Made by a program: the position numbers and the translations under genes. The notes under the pieces were generated by a model. It ran no database searches. It saw nothing but the letters and a program-made list of their open reading frames with translations, and was not told the DNA's origin. Of a stretch of DNA of 49,906 bases, positions 16,503 to 24,969 are shown one piece after another. Where the stretch lies: assembly GCA_944414825.1 (NCBI GenBank), contig CALYBN010000084.1, forward strand, positions 1 through 49,906. Direction: 5' to 3'. Position 1 is the stretch's first letter. The number at the start of each line of letters is the position of its first letter. The stretch is from an uncultured Rikenellaceae bacterium. GTDB taxonomy: Bacteria; Bacteroidota; Bacteroidia; Bacteroidales; Rikenellaceae.

Positions 16503-17369
16503 TCATCGGCGTTGGCCCAGCAGCAGGATCGGGTGATAGGTCAACACCACACGGCCGTCAGTGGTCGAAAACTCCCGGCGATATGCGGCATCGAAATCGG
16601 CTAGCTGTTGCCGTCCCCAATGCACCCGGCGCAACGAATTGACCCCTGTGGCACGGATATGGCGCAAGACATCGGCAGGCGTATCGAAGTGTAATGTTTC
16701 GGCATACTCATCGCTATGCAACAGACGGAATCCACAACTCGCCAACATCGTTTCCAATTCAGACCGGGTATAGTAGAAAAGGCCTTCGCCCGTCGTGGCA
16801 CGAATCTCCCGAAAGTTATCCCTGCCGAAAGTCGATACAGCCAACACTCCTCCCGCCCGAAGGGCCGACGCCGCCCGAGCCACAAAAGCCGGCAGATCGT
16901 CGAACCATTGCACGGTAGAGGCCGACGCCAGCAGATCGAGTCGGGTGGGAAGGACAATCGTCTCGGCATCACCCCAGCAGTATTCAATGGTATTTCCGGC
17001 GACATATTTCGCTACGAAAGACTCGGCTGCCGGCGACAGATCGTTCAGATACCACCGGGCATTCGGGAACAGAGGAACAAGACGGCGTGTCAGAAAACCC
17101 GTTCCCACGCCGATTTCCAGACAACGAAATTGCGACAACCGCTTCCTCCCCGCAAAACCTCCGGCACTCGCCGTCCAGGGAAGAGTCTGGCCCGGCAGTT
17201 CCGAGGACGGCCCGAATGAGACGCACAATGTTGCAATGCGTTGCGCCAACTGGTCGCAGATCCGCTGCTGGACCCGCGCAAGACGGTCATAACGACGAAA
17301 GCCCGCAGCAAAACGCTGCCGGATCAACTCCTTATCGGCTGGTGAGTTCACTGATGATTCGTTCCGCAT
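16503..17369 (-). CDS. bioC: Malonyl-[acyl-carrier protein] O-methyltransferase BioC
   Basis: A 288-residue SAM-dependent methyltransferase that methylates malonyl-ACP so that fatty-acid synthesis can build the pimelate arm of biotin. Motifs: RFAAGFRRYDRLARVQ at the N-terminus, SAM-binding LEIGVGTGFLT, DLLASASTVQWF, TFGRDNFREI and the C-terminal HIRATGVNSLRR. A stretch of about 30 residues after residue 50 looks inserted compared with E. coli BioC. The start overlaps the end of bioG by 38 bp. It is last in the bioF-bioG-bioC unit, so transcription ends just before the rnpB promoter. Confidence 0.93.
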   Translation of the reverse strand: MRNESSVNSPADKELIRQRFAAGFRRYDRLARVQQRICDQLAQRIATLCVSFGPSSELPGQTLPWTASAGGFAGRKRLSQFRCLEIGVGTGFLTRRLVPLFPNARWYLNDLSPAAESFVAKYVAGNTIEYCWGDAETIVLPTRLDLLASASTVQWFDDLPAFVARAASALRAGGVLAVSTFGRDNFREIRATTGEGLFYYTRSELETMLASCGFRLLHSDEYAETLHFDTPADVLRHIRATGVNSLRRVHWGRQQLADFDAAYRREFSTTDGRVVLTYHPILLLGQRR

Positions 17370-18015
17370 CTCCGAACGGATAATGCGGCAAAGATACGAT
17401 TTCCGCCCGAGCCCCCCAATAGGCTGCCATATTTTCCGGCGGGAAAATCACATCTTCGCAGCCAACCACCCCCTTGTCCCACTGCAAAGAAGGGACATAA
17501 GGATTCTGTGCCGCCTGGAACAGATATACCAATTCATCGATATTGGCATGCTCCGGGCGAGGCGATAGCACATCGTGCAGGCGGTTATACCACGCACCGT
17601 AAGCACGACGGTTAAAGGCATCCGGACCGCCCGCCGCCAATCCTCGGATCGTGACCGCCATACGCCGTGGATCAATCCCGTAGCGAGCATCCACCGGCAG
17701 TGGTGTTCCATTCAATGCCACCGCCCGGTCGAAAACGAGCGGTTCCGACCCCGGACAGGAGACCCTGTTTCCACCTTGGCCAAACAACTGCTCCGCCACC
17801 CATACGCCAAAACTCCAGGCAAACAAATAGCGATGAGCATACCTCTCGAATCCATCGCATTCCGTCCACGGCGTCAACTCCCGAAAATCGTAGAGGCAAC
17901 AAACGTCGTATCCCGCCGGAAGGATATGTTCCACCACACGATGGTCACTGGCCCATCCCAACACGAACAACAGAAGCGAAGGATTTCCCTCCCGTCTCAA
18001 CCAATACTTTTCCAT
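17332..18015 (-). CDS. bioG: Pimeloyl-ACP methyl ester esterase BioG
   Basis: A 227-residue alpha/beta hydrolase of the DUF452/BioG family, the Bacteroidetes alternative to BioH. It removes the methyl ester from pimeloyl-ACP, ending chain elongation and releasing the BioF substrate. The nucleophile-elbow region reads FAWSFGVWVA, with Ser in W-S-F-G rather than the usual GxSxG, as in BioG proteins. ALNGTPLPVDARYGI is also typical. The start at MEKYWLRR gives a 19-bp overlap with bioF; the 38-bp overlap with bioC is at the other end. Confidence 0.9.
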   Translation of the reverse strand: MEKYWLRREGNPSLLLFVLGWASDHRVVEHILPAGYDVCCLYDFRELTPWTECDGFERYAHRYLFAWSFGVWVAEQLFGQGGNRVSCPGSEPLVFDRAVALNGTPLPVDARYGIDPRRMAVTIRGLAAGGPDAFNRRAYGAWYNRLHDVLSPRPEHANIDELVYLFQAAQNPYVPSLQWDKGVVGCEDVIFPPENMAAYWGARAEIVSLPHYPFGDAERIISELTSR

Positions 18016-19142
18016 ACCTCCATAAATTGTCCAAGATCCTCCTCCGACAGAGCTGCACTCAACGAGATCCGCACACGGGCTCGTCCCTGCGGCACGGTCG
18101 GCCAACGGATTGGGGTTGTCCAGAAACCCGCCTCGCGGAACCGTCCGGCCAGCACCAAGGCTCCGGCATTATCACCCGTCAGCAGGGGAATGATCTGGGT
18201 AGCTGTCTCTTCGCCCGGGCGAAGCATGTCGATCAATTGCCGCAGGTGCTGCCGCCGTGCCGTCATCTCCGGCAGACGTTCGATCAGGAAACGGGTCCAC
18301 TGCAGATTCAAGGGCGGCAACGCCGTAGAGAAAATCAGAGGACGCATCCGGTTTACCAACCATTCACGCACGAGAGGATCAACTGCCACAAATGCTCCAC
18401 AAGAGGCCAAGGCCTTGCCGAATGTTCCCACCAACAGGTCTATTTCGTTTACGACTCCCATCTCTGCTGCCAAACCGGATCCCGGAGCATCCACAGAACC
18501 GTATATACCAAAAGCATGGGCCTCGTCAACATAAAGTTGCACATCATAATGCCGCCGTAATTCGACCAGTTGGCGCAGCGGAGCCCGATCACCATCCATA
18601 CTGAACACCGATTCGGTCACCACCCACACCCGGCGATACTGCCCGCGCAGGCGCCGCAACAAGGTTTCCAGATGCTCCATGTCGTTATGGTTGAACCGCC
18701 GCCAGTCGCATTCGCAGAGTCGCAAACCGTCGATCAAACTGGCATGTACCAATTTATCGGCCAGGATCAGATCACCCTTTTCGGTCAAGGCAGGCAACAC
18801 CCCCGAATTGACCAAATAGCCGCATCCCAACACCAGCACTGCACGACCCGGATAAAGCCTTGCCAGTGACGCCTCCAGCGCCTCATAATCGGGACTATTC
18901 CCCGTCATCAGGCGCGAAGCTGGATTACTCATCAGAAAACGATCTGGCGAAAGCCCCGCAAGAAATTCGTGCTGCAAGGTCAGATCGGCTGCCAGACCCA
19001 GATAGTCATTCGACGAGAGGTTGACATAACGCCGACCGTCACAAATAATGTATTTTCCGTCACTGTCCGACATGCGAAGCTGTCGCAAATTGTCGGCAGT
19101 AGCCAACGCCGCAAGTTTCTGTTCAATATCTTTCTCTATCAT
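17997..19142 (-). CDS. bioF: 8-amino-7-oxononanoate synthase BioF
   Basis: A 381-residue PLP-dependent enzyme that joins pimeloyl-ACP (or CoA) with L-alanine to make 8-amino-7-oxononanoate, with release of CO2. The PLP lysine is Lys243 in GTFGKALAS, with VDEAHAFGIYG and SSNDYLGL upstream. The fold is the aminotransferase type I/II of the alpha-oxoamine synthase family. It is first of three overlapping biotin genes. The 122-bp stretch before it shows no clear promoter box or BirA-type operator. Confidence 0.94.
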   Translation of the reverse strand: MIEKDIEQKLAALATADNLRQLRMSDSDGKYIICDGRRYVNLSSNDYLGLAADLTLQHEFLAGLSPDRFLMSNPASRLMTGNSPDYEALEASLARLYPGRAVLVLGCGYLVNSGVLPALTEKGDLILADKLVHASLIDGLRLCECDWRRFNHNDMEHLETLLRRLRGQYRRVWVVTESVFSMDGDRAPLRQLVELRRHYDVQLYVDEAHAFGIYGSVDAPGSGLAAEMGVVNEIDLLVGTFGKALASCGAFVAVDPLVREWLVNRMRPLIFSTALPPLNLQWTRFLIERLPEMTARRQHLRQLIDMLRPGEETATQIIPLLTGDNAGALVLAGRFREAGFWTTPIRWPTVPQGRARVRISLSAALSEEDLGQFMEVWKSIG

Positions 19143-19264
19143 AGCCTAATTTCATTTATGATGGCGCCGAGGATAGTTTCTCTGGCCTCCCCGAATCTTG
19201 GCACGGCTTGCACTATCTTTCCATTCCACGTCGGACAAACCCCGAAAGCCTCCAAACAGAATCT

Positions 19265-19630
19265 TCAGGCCCGCTCCTTGGTCTTAATCCGCACGACATG
19301 CGTCGTCACCCCCACACCCACGGCGAAAAACAACAGTCTCGCCCACACATACGGTACCAACCACACGCCACAAGCCGTCAGACTCCCCCACAACAGAACC
19401 AGGATATAGACTTTCACCCGACGCGGAATGCCCTTTCCATTTTGATAATCCCGAATATACCGCCCGAACAGCCGATTCCCGACCAGCCATGCCTGCATCC
19501 GCAGCGAACTCCGCGAGAAGCACCACAGCGCCAGCAGCAGAAACGGCGTCGTGGGCAACAATGGCAGCACAATGCCAACCAAGCCCAGTCCCACAGCCAC
19601 CAGGCCACATATAAGATAAAAGGTCCTCAA
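19265..19630 (-). CDS. YbaN family (DUF454) inner-membrane protein
   Basis: A 121-residue membrane protein with the family-typical start LRTFYLICGLVAVGLGLVG and IVLPLLPTTPFLLLALWCF. A cytoplasmic middle (MQAWLVGNRLFGRYIRDYQNGKGIP) is followed by two more helices and a basic tail. The function is unknown. The only suitable start in frame is TTG at 19630, since the frame is closed by a stop 16-18 nt upstream, so an unusual start codon is implied. It lies 11 bp after the RelA/SpoT gene and is likely translated in tandem with it. Confidence 0.85.
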   Translation of the reverse strand: MRTFYLICGLVAVGLGLVGIVLPLLPTTPFLLLALWCFSRSSLRMQAWLVGNRLFGRYIRDYQNGKGIPRRVKVYILVLLWGSLTACGVWLVPYVWARLLFFAVGVGVTTHVVRIKTKERA

Positions 19631-19641
19631 CGCAGCAACCG

Positions 19642-21822
19642 TCAGTTATTGACCCGATAGGCCCGTTGCACGCCCTTGATACGCATGATGTTGTAGATCA
19701 CCATATCAACGATCTGCGAACCGGTAACTTCGACATTGATCAAGCCCGCCAGCGTTCCTTTCCCATTAGAGGCTAGGTTCATCGACCGGATATTGATCTT
19801 CAGATCGTGATTAATAACCTCCGTAATGCGGTTGACCATGCCGGTCGTATCGTCGGCCACCACGCGGATCGAGGCACGGAAAGCCCCCTGCCCCTTCGTG
19901 CTGCGCCAACGCGCCGGCAACACCCGGTAGGGGTACATTGCACGCAGACGCATGGCATTGGGGCAGTCCTGACGATGGATCGTAATACCGGAAGTCACGG
20001 TCACAAAGCCGAAAATCTCGTCACCGAAGATCGGATTACAACACTTGGCCAGTTTATAGTCCAGATTATGAATCTCCTCGTCGATCACCAACGCATCGCC
20101 CGATGCGGTATCCGCCGTACGGGTTGCAGCCGTACCGCGTGCCTGGGTCTGCGTCAGCGGCTCACCATTCAAATGACGCGTGATGAGCTCCTTGACGTCG
20201 GCGATATCGATCTTCCCCGAGGCGATCTGCCCGTAGAGTTCGGTTCCGGTCTTCAGTTTATAGAACTTACAGAGCACGCTCACGGCGTCGTCTATCGTGA
20301 TCGAAAGTTTCCAGTTTTTCAGTTTGCGCTCCAACTCCTCTCGCCCGAGGTTGGCCGCCTTGGCCGCCTCCTCGCGAAGGTAGGCCTTGATCTTGTTGCG
20401 GGCCTTGCTCGTAGTGACGATATTGAGCCAATCGGCCTTGGGCTTCTGCGTCTTAGAGGTCAGGATCTCCACGATGTCGCCATTATGGAGCGGCTCCTTG
20501 ATCTGCACGTTGCGGTGGTTGACCCGACCGCCGGTGCAGGAAGCCCCCAGGTTGCTATGAATGTCGAAAGCGAAATCGAGCACCGTCGCCCCTTCCGGCA
20601 ATTTTCGCAGGTCTCCGTTGGGCGTGAAGACAAAGATCTCATCAGAGGGTGCCGGGGCATCGAGCCGTTTATCCAACGTATGGGTATCGGTCTCCATCAG
20701 CTCGCGCAGTTTGCTGAGCCACTGCTCGCTTCCCAAACCACCCTGATTGACGCCTTTATAGCGCCAGTGGGCCGCAATACCGCGTTCGGCCACCTCGTCC
20801 ATGCGTTCGGAACGGATCTGCACTTCGACCCAGTGTCCGTCCTTGGTCACCACTGTCGTATGGAGTGACTCATAGCCGTTCGACTTGGGGATTGAAATCC
20901 AGTCGCGCATCCGGTCCGGATTCGGCGTATAGAAATCGGTAAAAATGGAGTAGATCATCCAGCAGAGCGGCTTTTCCATCTCCTGCGGGCAGTCGATGAT
21001 CACCCGCAGGGCGAAGATGTCGAACACCTCCTCGAACGGGATGCCCGCTTTCCGCATCTTCCGCCAGATCGAATAGATCGACTTGGTGCGGCTCTTGATG
21101 TGGTACTTGATGCCGGTCTGCCGCAGCTTCTCTTCCACCGGGGCCAGGAAACGCTCGATGAAGCGGCTCCGTTCCTGTGCCGTCTCCTCCAGTTTGCGAT
21201 GGATATGGCGATAGGCCTCCGGCTCCAGGTGGGACAGGGACAAGTCCTCCAATTCGCTCTTGATTGTATAGAGACCCAGTTTATGAGCGATCTGGGCATA
21301 GAGATTCAGACTCTCCCAGCTCTTCTTCTCCTGTTTCTCCGGGGGGAACATATCCAGCGAACGCATCACCTCCAAACGGTCGGCCAGTTTGATCAGGATC
21401 ACCCGCGGATCGGTGGAATAGGAGACAATCAGGTCGCGGAAATTATCGGCTTGTTCGTCAGCTACTTTCGTATTGACGTCCGAGATATTGCAAAGTCCTT
21501 TCAAGATATTGGTACAGGGTTCTCCGAAACGCTCCCCGACCTCCTCGGCCGATACCATACCCATGCGCACCACGTCGTGCAGCAGGGTCGAGATGGTAGA
21601 GTTACGTCCCAGTCCGATCTCCGAGATGACGATCTCGGCCGTATGCACCGAGTGCATGATCAACGGCGTACCGTCGTAGCGCACCATCCCCTCCAGTTTC
21701 TGGTCGGCCAACGCCAGCGCCGCATCGATCAATTCCACACTATGGGGGCTAAAGGACTCCCCGATCAATTTGTAAAACGCAGCATAACGCTCCTTCACAT
21801 CACGCGCCTCTACTCCTTCCAT
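19642..21822 (-). CDS. RelA/SpoT family (p)ppGpp synthetase with a degenerate hydrolase domain
   Basis: A 726-residue stringent-response enzyme. Order: HD hydrolase domain (about 25-200), synthetase domain (about 230-360) with RTKSIYSIWRKM, DIFALRVI and PKSNGYESLHTTV, a TGS domain (about 395-460) with IFVFTPNGDLRKLP, a conserved helical/zinc region and a C-terminal ACT domain. The synthetase motifs are intact. In the hydrolase domain His57 and His82-Asp83 are kept, but the expected Glu-Asp pair after HD is Arg86-Met87 and the Asn of the RLHNMR motif is Val152. This predicts a synthetase-only enzyme. The start is an ATG with weak promoter context. Confidence 0.93.
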   Translation of the reverse strand: MEGVEARDVKERYAAFYKLIGESFSPHSVELIDAALALADQKLEGMVRYDGTPLIMHSVHTAEIVISEIGLGRNSTISTLLHDVVRMGMVSAEEVGERFGEPCTNILKGLCNISDVNTKVADEQADNFRDLIVSYSTDPRVILIKLADRLEVMRSLDMFPPEKQEKKSWESLNLYAQIAHKLGLYTIKSELEDLSLSHLEPEAYRHIHRKLEETAQERSRFIERFLAPVEEKLRQTGIKYHIKSRTKSIYSIWRKMRKAGIPFEEVFDIFALRVIIDCPQEMEKPLCWMIYSIFTDFYTPNPDRMRDWISIPKSNGYESLHTTVVTKDGHWVEVQIRSERMDEVAERGIAAHWRYKGVNQGGLGSEQWLSKLRELMETDTHTLDKRLDAPAPSDEIFVFTPNGDLRKLPEGATVLDFAFDIHSNLGASCTGGRVNHRNVQIKEPLHNGDIVEILTSKTQKPKADWLNIVTTSKARNKIKAYLREEAAKAANLGREELERKLKNWKLSITIDDAVSVLCKFYKLKTGTELYGQIASGKIDIADVKELITRHLNGEPLTQTQARGTAATRTADTASGDALVIDEEIHNLDYKLAKCCNPIFGDEIFGFVTVTSGITIHRQDCPNAMRLRAMYPYRVLPARWRSTKGQGAFRASIRVVADDTTGMVNRITEVINHDLKINIRSMNLASNGKGTLAGLINVEVTGSQIVDMVIYNIMRIKGVQRAYRVNN

Positions 21823-21900
21823 AATTGCTTGGTTTATCTGGCACAAGATACGAAAAAATTGTGGAAACGGATCAGTCCTGCGGCCGTTATTTTAGTCCGA

Positions 21901-23157
21901 TCAGTTACAAAGGTCCGCTTTCAGATCGAGATCCGGCTCCGCATGGTAGAATTCGTCGTCGAGCGCGGCGATCAGCGATCGCAGGCGGGTGGCGCACACC
22001 GCCCAACTGAACGTCGCGGCAAAAGCCGAACGGTCACGACTGCAAGCCTCCTCGATCGATTCATAGAGGGCAATGCCGACCAGACCCAGGAAATGGGCCT
22101 CGTCCTCCGCCAGGTGAATCCGGCCGCGGAACTCCTCCAGCGCTCCGGTATCTATGGCTACGACTCGCTTGCCCATCCGGAGGTAATGGACCACTTCGTC
22201 GGGAAAGTTGGCCGCGGTCACTTCATTCTGCGGCTCGGGGCTGATACAAAGGTCAAAACGGGAGACATAGGCCGGCAACTCCGCGGTGGGTTTCTCTCCG
22301 AGGAAATAGACATTCTCCAGCCGGTGCAGCGAATGGCGTGCAAAGACCTCGTCCTGCCCGCCCACCAGCACCAGAGAACAATCCGGATAGGTACGAGCCA
22401 GACGGTAGAGCAGATCGGCCGATACGTGCATCGCGCCCAACAGACCGGTCATGCCGATCACCGGCCCGCGGATTCCGATCAGATCAGGCGGAAAGGGGCG
22501 GAAACGGCCGGGGATATACCCCGTCAGATCGACCCCACGCCCGATGTTATAAGTATTTACATTGTAGGGTGCCACCTGCCGTGTAAGGTAGTCGCTGCTG
22601 GCCACCACCAGATCGCTTCGGCGGAGCAGTTCCCGCTCGGCACGCACACCGTGACGGCGCCACAGGGCGAAATCCGTAAAATTGCCCCGGCGATAATAGA
22701 TCGACAGTTCCGGCACCAGATAGTCGTCCAAATAGAGGCTGCGGAAGATATCGTTGTCGATCAACAGGTAGCGGATCTCCAGCCCGGCACACTCCAGGGC
22801 CCAATTAATGGCATCGGCATAACGGCGATTGTTGCGGCGGTTGAACAGATCGAAGATCCATTCCGAGGAGGTATTCACCGGTGGAGCCAACACTACCGGC
22901 GGTTCCAACACCCAAAGCCATCGGCTCAGGCGGCGGATTGCGGGTTCGCTGCCACGCAAAACGCGGTTTTTGCGCGAATGCTCCACATCCCGATCGCCAG
23001 CCAGCAGCGCCAGCAGATCCAGCGGAGGATTGACGTACAGAACCGGATCGGTCTGCGCCAACTCCCGAGCCAGGTACTGGGCATATCCGGGACAACGATC
23101 GTCCCAGGATTGCAGAGAGGTGATCACGTATGCTTTGTTGATACCCATGACTTCCAT
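21901..23157 (-). CDS. Glycosyltransferase, TuaH/GT4-like
   Basis: A 418-residue, GT-B-type glycosyltransferase. The start reads MGINKAYVITSLQSWDDRCPG and an FMN/sugar-nucleotide-like C-terminal half contains GPVIGMTGLLGAMH, DCSLVLVGGQDE and a NFPDEVVHYLRMGKRVVAIDTGALEEF stretch typical of GT4/GT1 donor sites. This resembles TuaH-type surface-polysaccharide enzymes. The substrate is unknown. ATGs at 23157 and 23148 are both possible. A near-consensus -7 box lies about 60 bp upstream. It is isolated from other glycan genes. Confidence 0.82.
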   Translation of the reverse strand: MEVMGINKAYVITSLQSWDDRCPGYAQYLARELAQTDPVLYVNPPLDLLALLAGDRDVEHSRKNRVLRGSEPAIRRLSRWLWVLEPPVVLAPPVNTSSEWIFDLFNRRNNRRYADAINWALECAGLEIRYLLIDNDIFRSLYLDDYLVPELSIYYRRGNFTDFALWRRHGVRAERELLRRSDLVVASSDYLTRQVAPYNVNTYNIGRGVDLTGYIPGRFRPFPPDLIGIRGPVIGMTGLLGAMHVSADLLYRLARTYPDCSLVLVGGQDEVFARHSLHRLENVYFLGEKPTAELPAYVSRFDLCISPEPQNEVTAANFPDEVVHYLRMGKRVVAIDTGALEEFRGRIHLAEDEAHFLGLVGIALYESIEEACSRDRSAFAATFSWAVCATRLRSLIAALDDEFYHAEPDLDLKADLCN

Positions 23158-23214
23158 GATTTTCGATTCCGCCGCGAATCGGTTGCGGAGTCATTAGGAC
23201 TTTCAACAATCGTG

Positions 23215-23222
23215 CAAATATC
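23215..23222 (-). promoter_or_regulatory. -7 box of the TuaH-like glycosyltransferase
   Basis: The minus strand reads GATATTTG, 7 of 8 matches to TAnnTTTG, about 58 bp before the first ATG. Confidence 0.4.
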
Positions 23223-23294
23223 TCCGGCGGACGATCTTTCCCTCTCCCGGTTCGGTTTCCTGGGCAAATCCCTGCTGCCCGCCCCCTAAACGGC

Positions 23295-23332
23295 AAGAGG
23301 GCATCCCCTTCGTTCCTGGGGGACACCCTCTT
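23295..23332. terminator. Hairpin downstream of sodB
   Basis: AAGAGGG (23295-23301) pairs with CCCTCTT (23326-23332), with a 2x2 mismatch and then TCCCC/GGGGA continuing the stem to a short loop. It lies 94 bp after the sodB stop on the minus strand and would end that transcript. The rest of the 268-bp gap holds nothing recognisable. Confidence 0.5.
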
Positions 23333-23425
23333 CTGAAAAAGTGCGCAACGGCACGGACAACGCCCCGCCACACTCCGGATGTTGACCGGCCGGCAGCCCG
23401 CAGGCCGTGTGACCCGTTGCGCAGA

Positions 23426-24007
23426 CTACTCGGCAAACCGCTTCTCGACGGTTGCCCAATCAACCTTCTCCCACGCCGCCGCAATGAAATCAGGACGACG
23501 GTTACGATAGTCTATATAATAGGCATGTTCCCACACGTCGATACACATCAATGGAACCAATCCCTGAGTCATCGGGTTGCCGGCATTGGAGGTGGTCACA
23601 ATCGAAAGTTTCCCCGCCTTGTCTTTCACCAGCCAGGCCCAACCGGAACCGAACTGACCCGCTGCCGCCTTGAAAAATTGCTCCTTGAAGCGGTCAAAAG
23701 AGCCAAAATCGCGATCGATCGCCGCAGCCAAAGCTCCGGTCGGCACGGTTTTTGGGCTCGGGGAGAGCGAATAGAAGAAAAACGTATGATTCCAATCCTG
23801 AGCCGCATTATTGAATATCGGGCCGTCGGACGTGAGAATGATCTCCTCCAGCGGCATTTTTTCGTATTTGGTGCCGGCAATCAGGGCGTTCAGATTGTTG
23901 ACATAGGCCTGGTGGTGTTTCCCATAGTGATATTGCATCGTCTCGCGGCTAATCTGAGGTTCAAGGGCTTCCAACGCATAAGGCAATTTCGGCAATTCGT
24001 GTGTCAT
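23426..24007 (-). CDS. sodB: Superoxide dismutase, Fe/Mn family
   Basis: A 193-residue cytoplasmic enzyme that converts superoxide to peroxide and O2. Metal ligands are His27, His74, Asp157 and His161 (CIDVWEHAYY). Gln70 in NAAQDWNH and SNAG near residue 141 match the Fe-type rather than Mn-type arrangement; related anaerobes can use either metal. The start at MTHELPKLPY matches family N-termini; an ATG 6 nt upstream is less likely. It is divergent from rubrerythrin, forming an oxidative-defence pair. Confidence 0.95.
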   Translation of the reverse strand: MTHELPKLPYALEALEPQISRETMQYHYGKHHQAYVNNLNALIAGTKYEKMPLEEIILTSDGPIFNNAAQDWNHTFFFYSLSPSPKTVPTGALAAAIDRDFGSFDRFKEQFFKAAAGQFGSGWAWLVKDKAGKLSIVTTSNAGNPMTQGLVPLMCIDVWEHAYYIDYRNRRPDFIAAAWEKVDWATVEKRFAE

Positions 24008-24031
24008 GGTCATCAGGTTTAAAATAACGAA

Positions 24032-24056
24032 CAATTTTATCATACTGTACGGTACA
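24032..24056 (-). promoter_or_regulatory. sodB promoter with overlapping palindrome
   Basis: The minus strand has TAAAATTG (24032-24039), 7 of 8 matches to TAnnTTTG. A perfect odd palindrome TGTAC-G-GTACA (24046-24056) lies between the -7 box and the expected -33 position, where a repressor would block polymerase. The regulator is unknown. Confidence 0.45.
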
Positions 24057-24120
24057 TGGTTAACGACCCTACCGTGGCAAAAACTATACCACACCAAAAC
24101 TCTTTAAAATTAATAAAATT

Positions 24121-24702
24121 ATGGCAACAATGAGTCTAAAAGGCACGGAAACCGAAAAAAATCTGATGAAAGCCTTCTCCGGCGAATCGCAGGCCCGCAA
24201 CCGTTACACGTTTTTCGCAAAACAGGCCCGCAAAGAGGGATACGAGCAGATTGCCCAGTTTTTCGAAATGACGGCCGGAAACGAAGAAGAACATGCCAAG
24301 ATGTTCTTCAAACAACTGGAGGGCGGCATGGTCCAATTCTCCGGCACCTACCCCGCCGGCATGATCGGTTCCACAGCCGAAAATCTTGCCGCCGCGGCCG
24401 AAGGCGAATACGACGAATGGCACCACCTTTATCCGGAATTTGCCCGCGTAGCCCAGGAAGAGGGGTTCACGAAGGTAGCGGCCCTGTTCCGCCTGATCGT
24501 CGAGGTGGAGAAAATGCACGATAAACGTTACCGCAAGTTACTGAAAGAGGTGAAAAATAACCGCGTTTTCAAATCGGAAGAGAAAGTGGTCTGGGAATGC
24601 CGCAAATGCGGATACCGCCACACGGGGACCCAAGCCCCCGACGTCTGCCCCATCTGCGGCCATCCGCAGGCTTTTTTCGAAAAAGTCGTGGATGAGTTCT
24701 AA
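24121..24702 (+). CDS. rbr: Rubrerythrin
   Basis: A 193-residue non-haem di-iron peroxidase that reduces hydrogen peroxide in anaerobes. The N-terminal ferritin-like domain has the GESQARNRY, NEEEHAKMF and VEVEKMHDKRY ligand helices, and the C-terminal rubredoxin domain holds two CxxC knuckles (CRKCGY and CPICGH, about residues 160-180). The start at MATMSLKGTE matches family N-termini. It lies 113 bp from the divergent sodB and ends at a strong terminator. No clear -7 box is seen directly upstream. Confidence 0.97.
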   Translation: MATMSLKGTETEKNLMKAFSGESQARNRYTFFAKQARKEGYEQIAQFFEMTAGNEEEHAKMFFKQLEGGMVQFSGTYPAGMIGSTAENLAAAAEGEYDEWHHLYPEFARVAQEEGFTKVAALFRLIVEVEKMHDKRYRKLLKEVKNNRVFKSEEKVVWECRKCGYRHTGTQAPDVCPICGHPQAFFEKVVDEF

Positions 24703-24725
24703 GGCTTCCCAAAAAAACACTGGCA

Positions 24726-24765
24726 AGAGTCGTGCAACCCCAATTGTGCGACTCTCGTTTTTTTT
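24726..24765 (+). terminator. Intrinsic terminator of rubrerythrin
   Basis: A 12-bp stem (24726-24737 with 24744-24755, including two G-U pairs) and a 6-nt loop are followed by eight T residues (24758-24765). Confidence 0.85.
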
Positions 24766-24880
24766 CTAAAAAACAACCAATAACACAACTCAAACACCCG
24801 ACAACCGGTTTCCCTCAATGAATTGCAAACAGCCGAAAAAAGACCATAGATTTTCAAAAAATTTAAATTCTCCTCCAATT

Positions 24881-24913
24881 TTTGACAATTCGATAGAATT
24901 TTTCATACTTTTG
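24881..24913 (+). promoter_or_regulatory. Promoter of the arginine operon
   Basis: TTTG (24881-24884), 21-nt spacing, then TACTTTTG (24906-24913), a full match to the Bacteroidales -33/-7 arrangement. The leader to the GNAT ATG would be about 50 nt. The flanking 200 bp are distinctly AT-rich. No ArgR box is evident by eye. Confidence 0.7.
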
Positions 24914-24969
24914 CATAATTCATACGGATCTGAATTTAAGAACAGTTATTTTTTACTTTTTGCGGGAAA

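Noticed and set aside
19143-19264. 25-codon minus-strand frame before bioF
   Set aside because: Very short, basic, no family resemblance and not coupled to bioF; treated as non-coding.
21100-23289. Long plus-strand open frame of 729 codons
   Set aside because: Antisense to the RelA/SpoT and glycosyltransferase genes; no recognisable domain.
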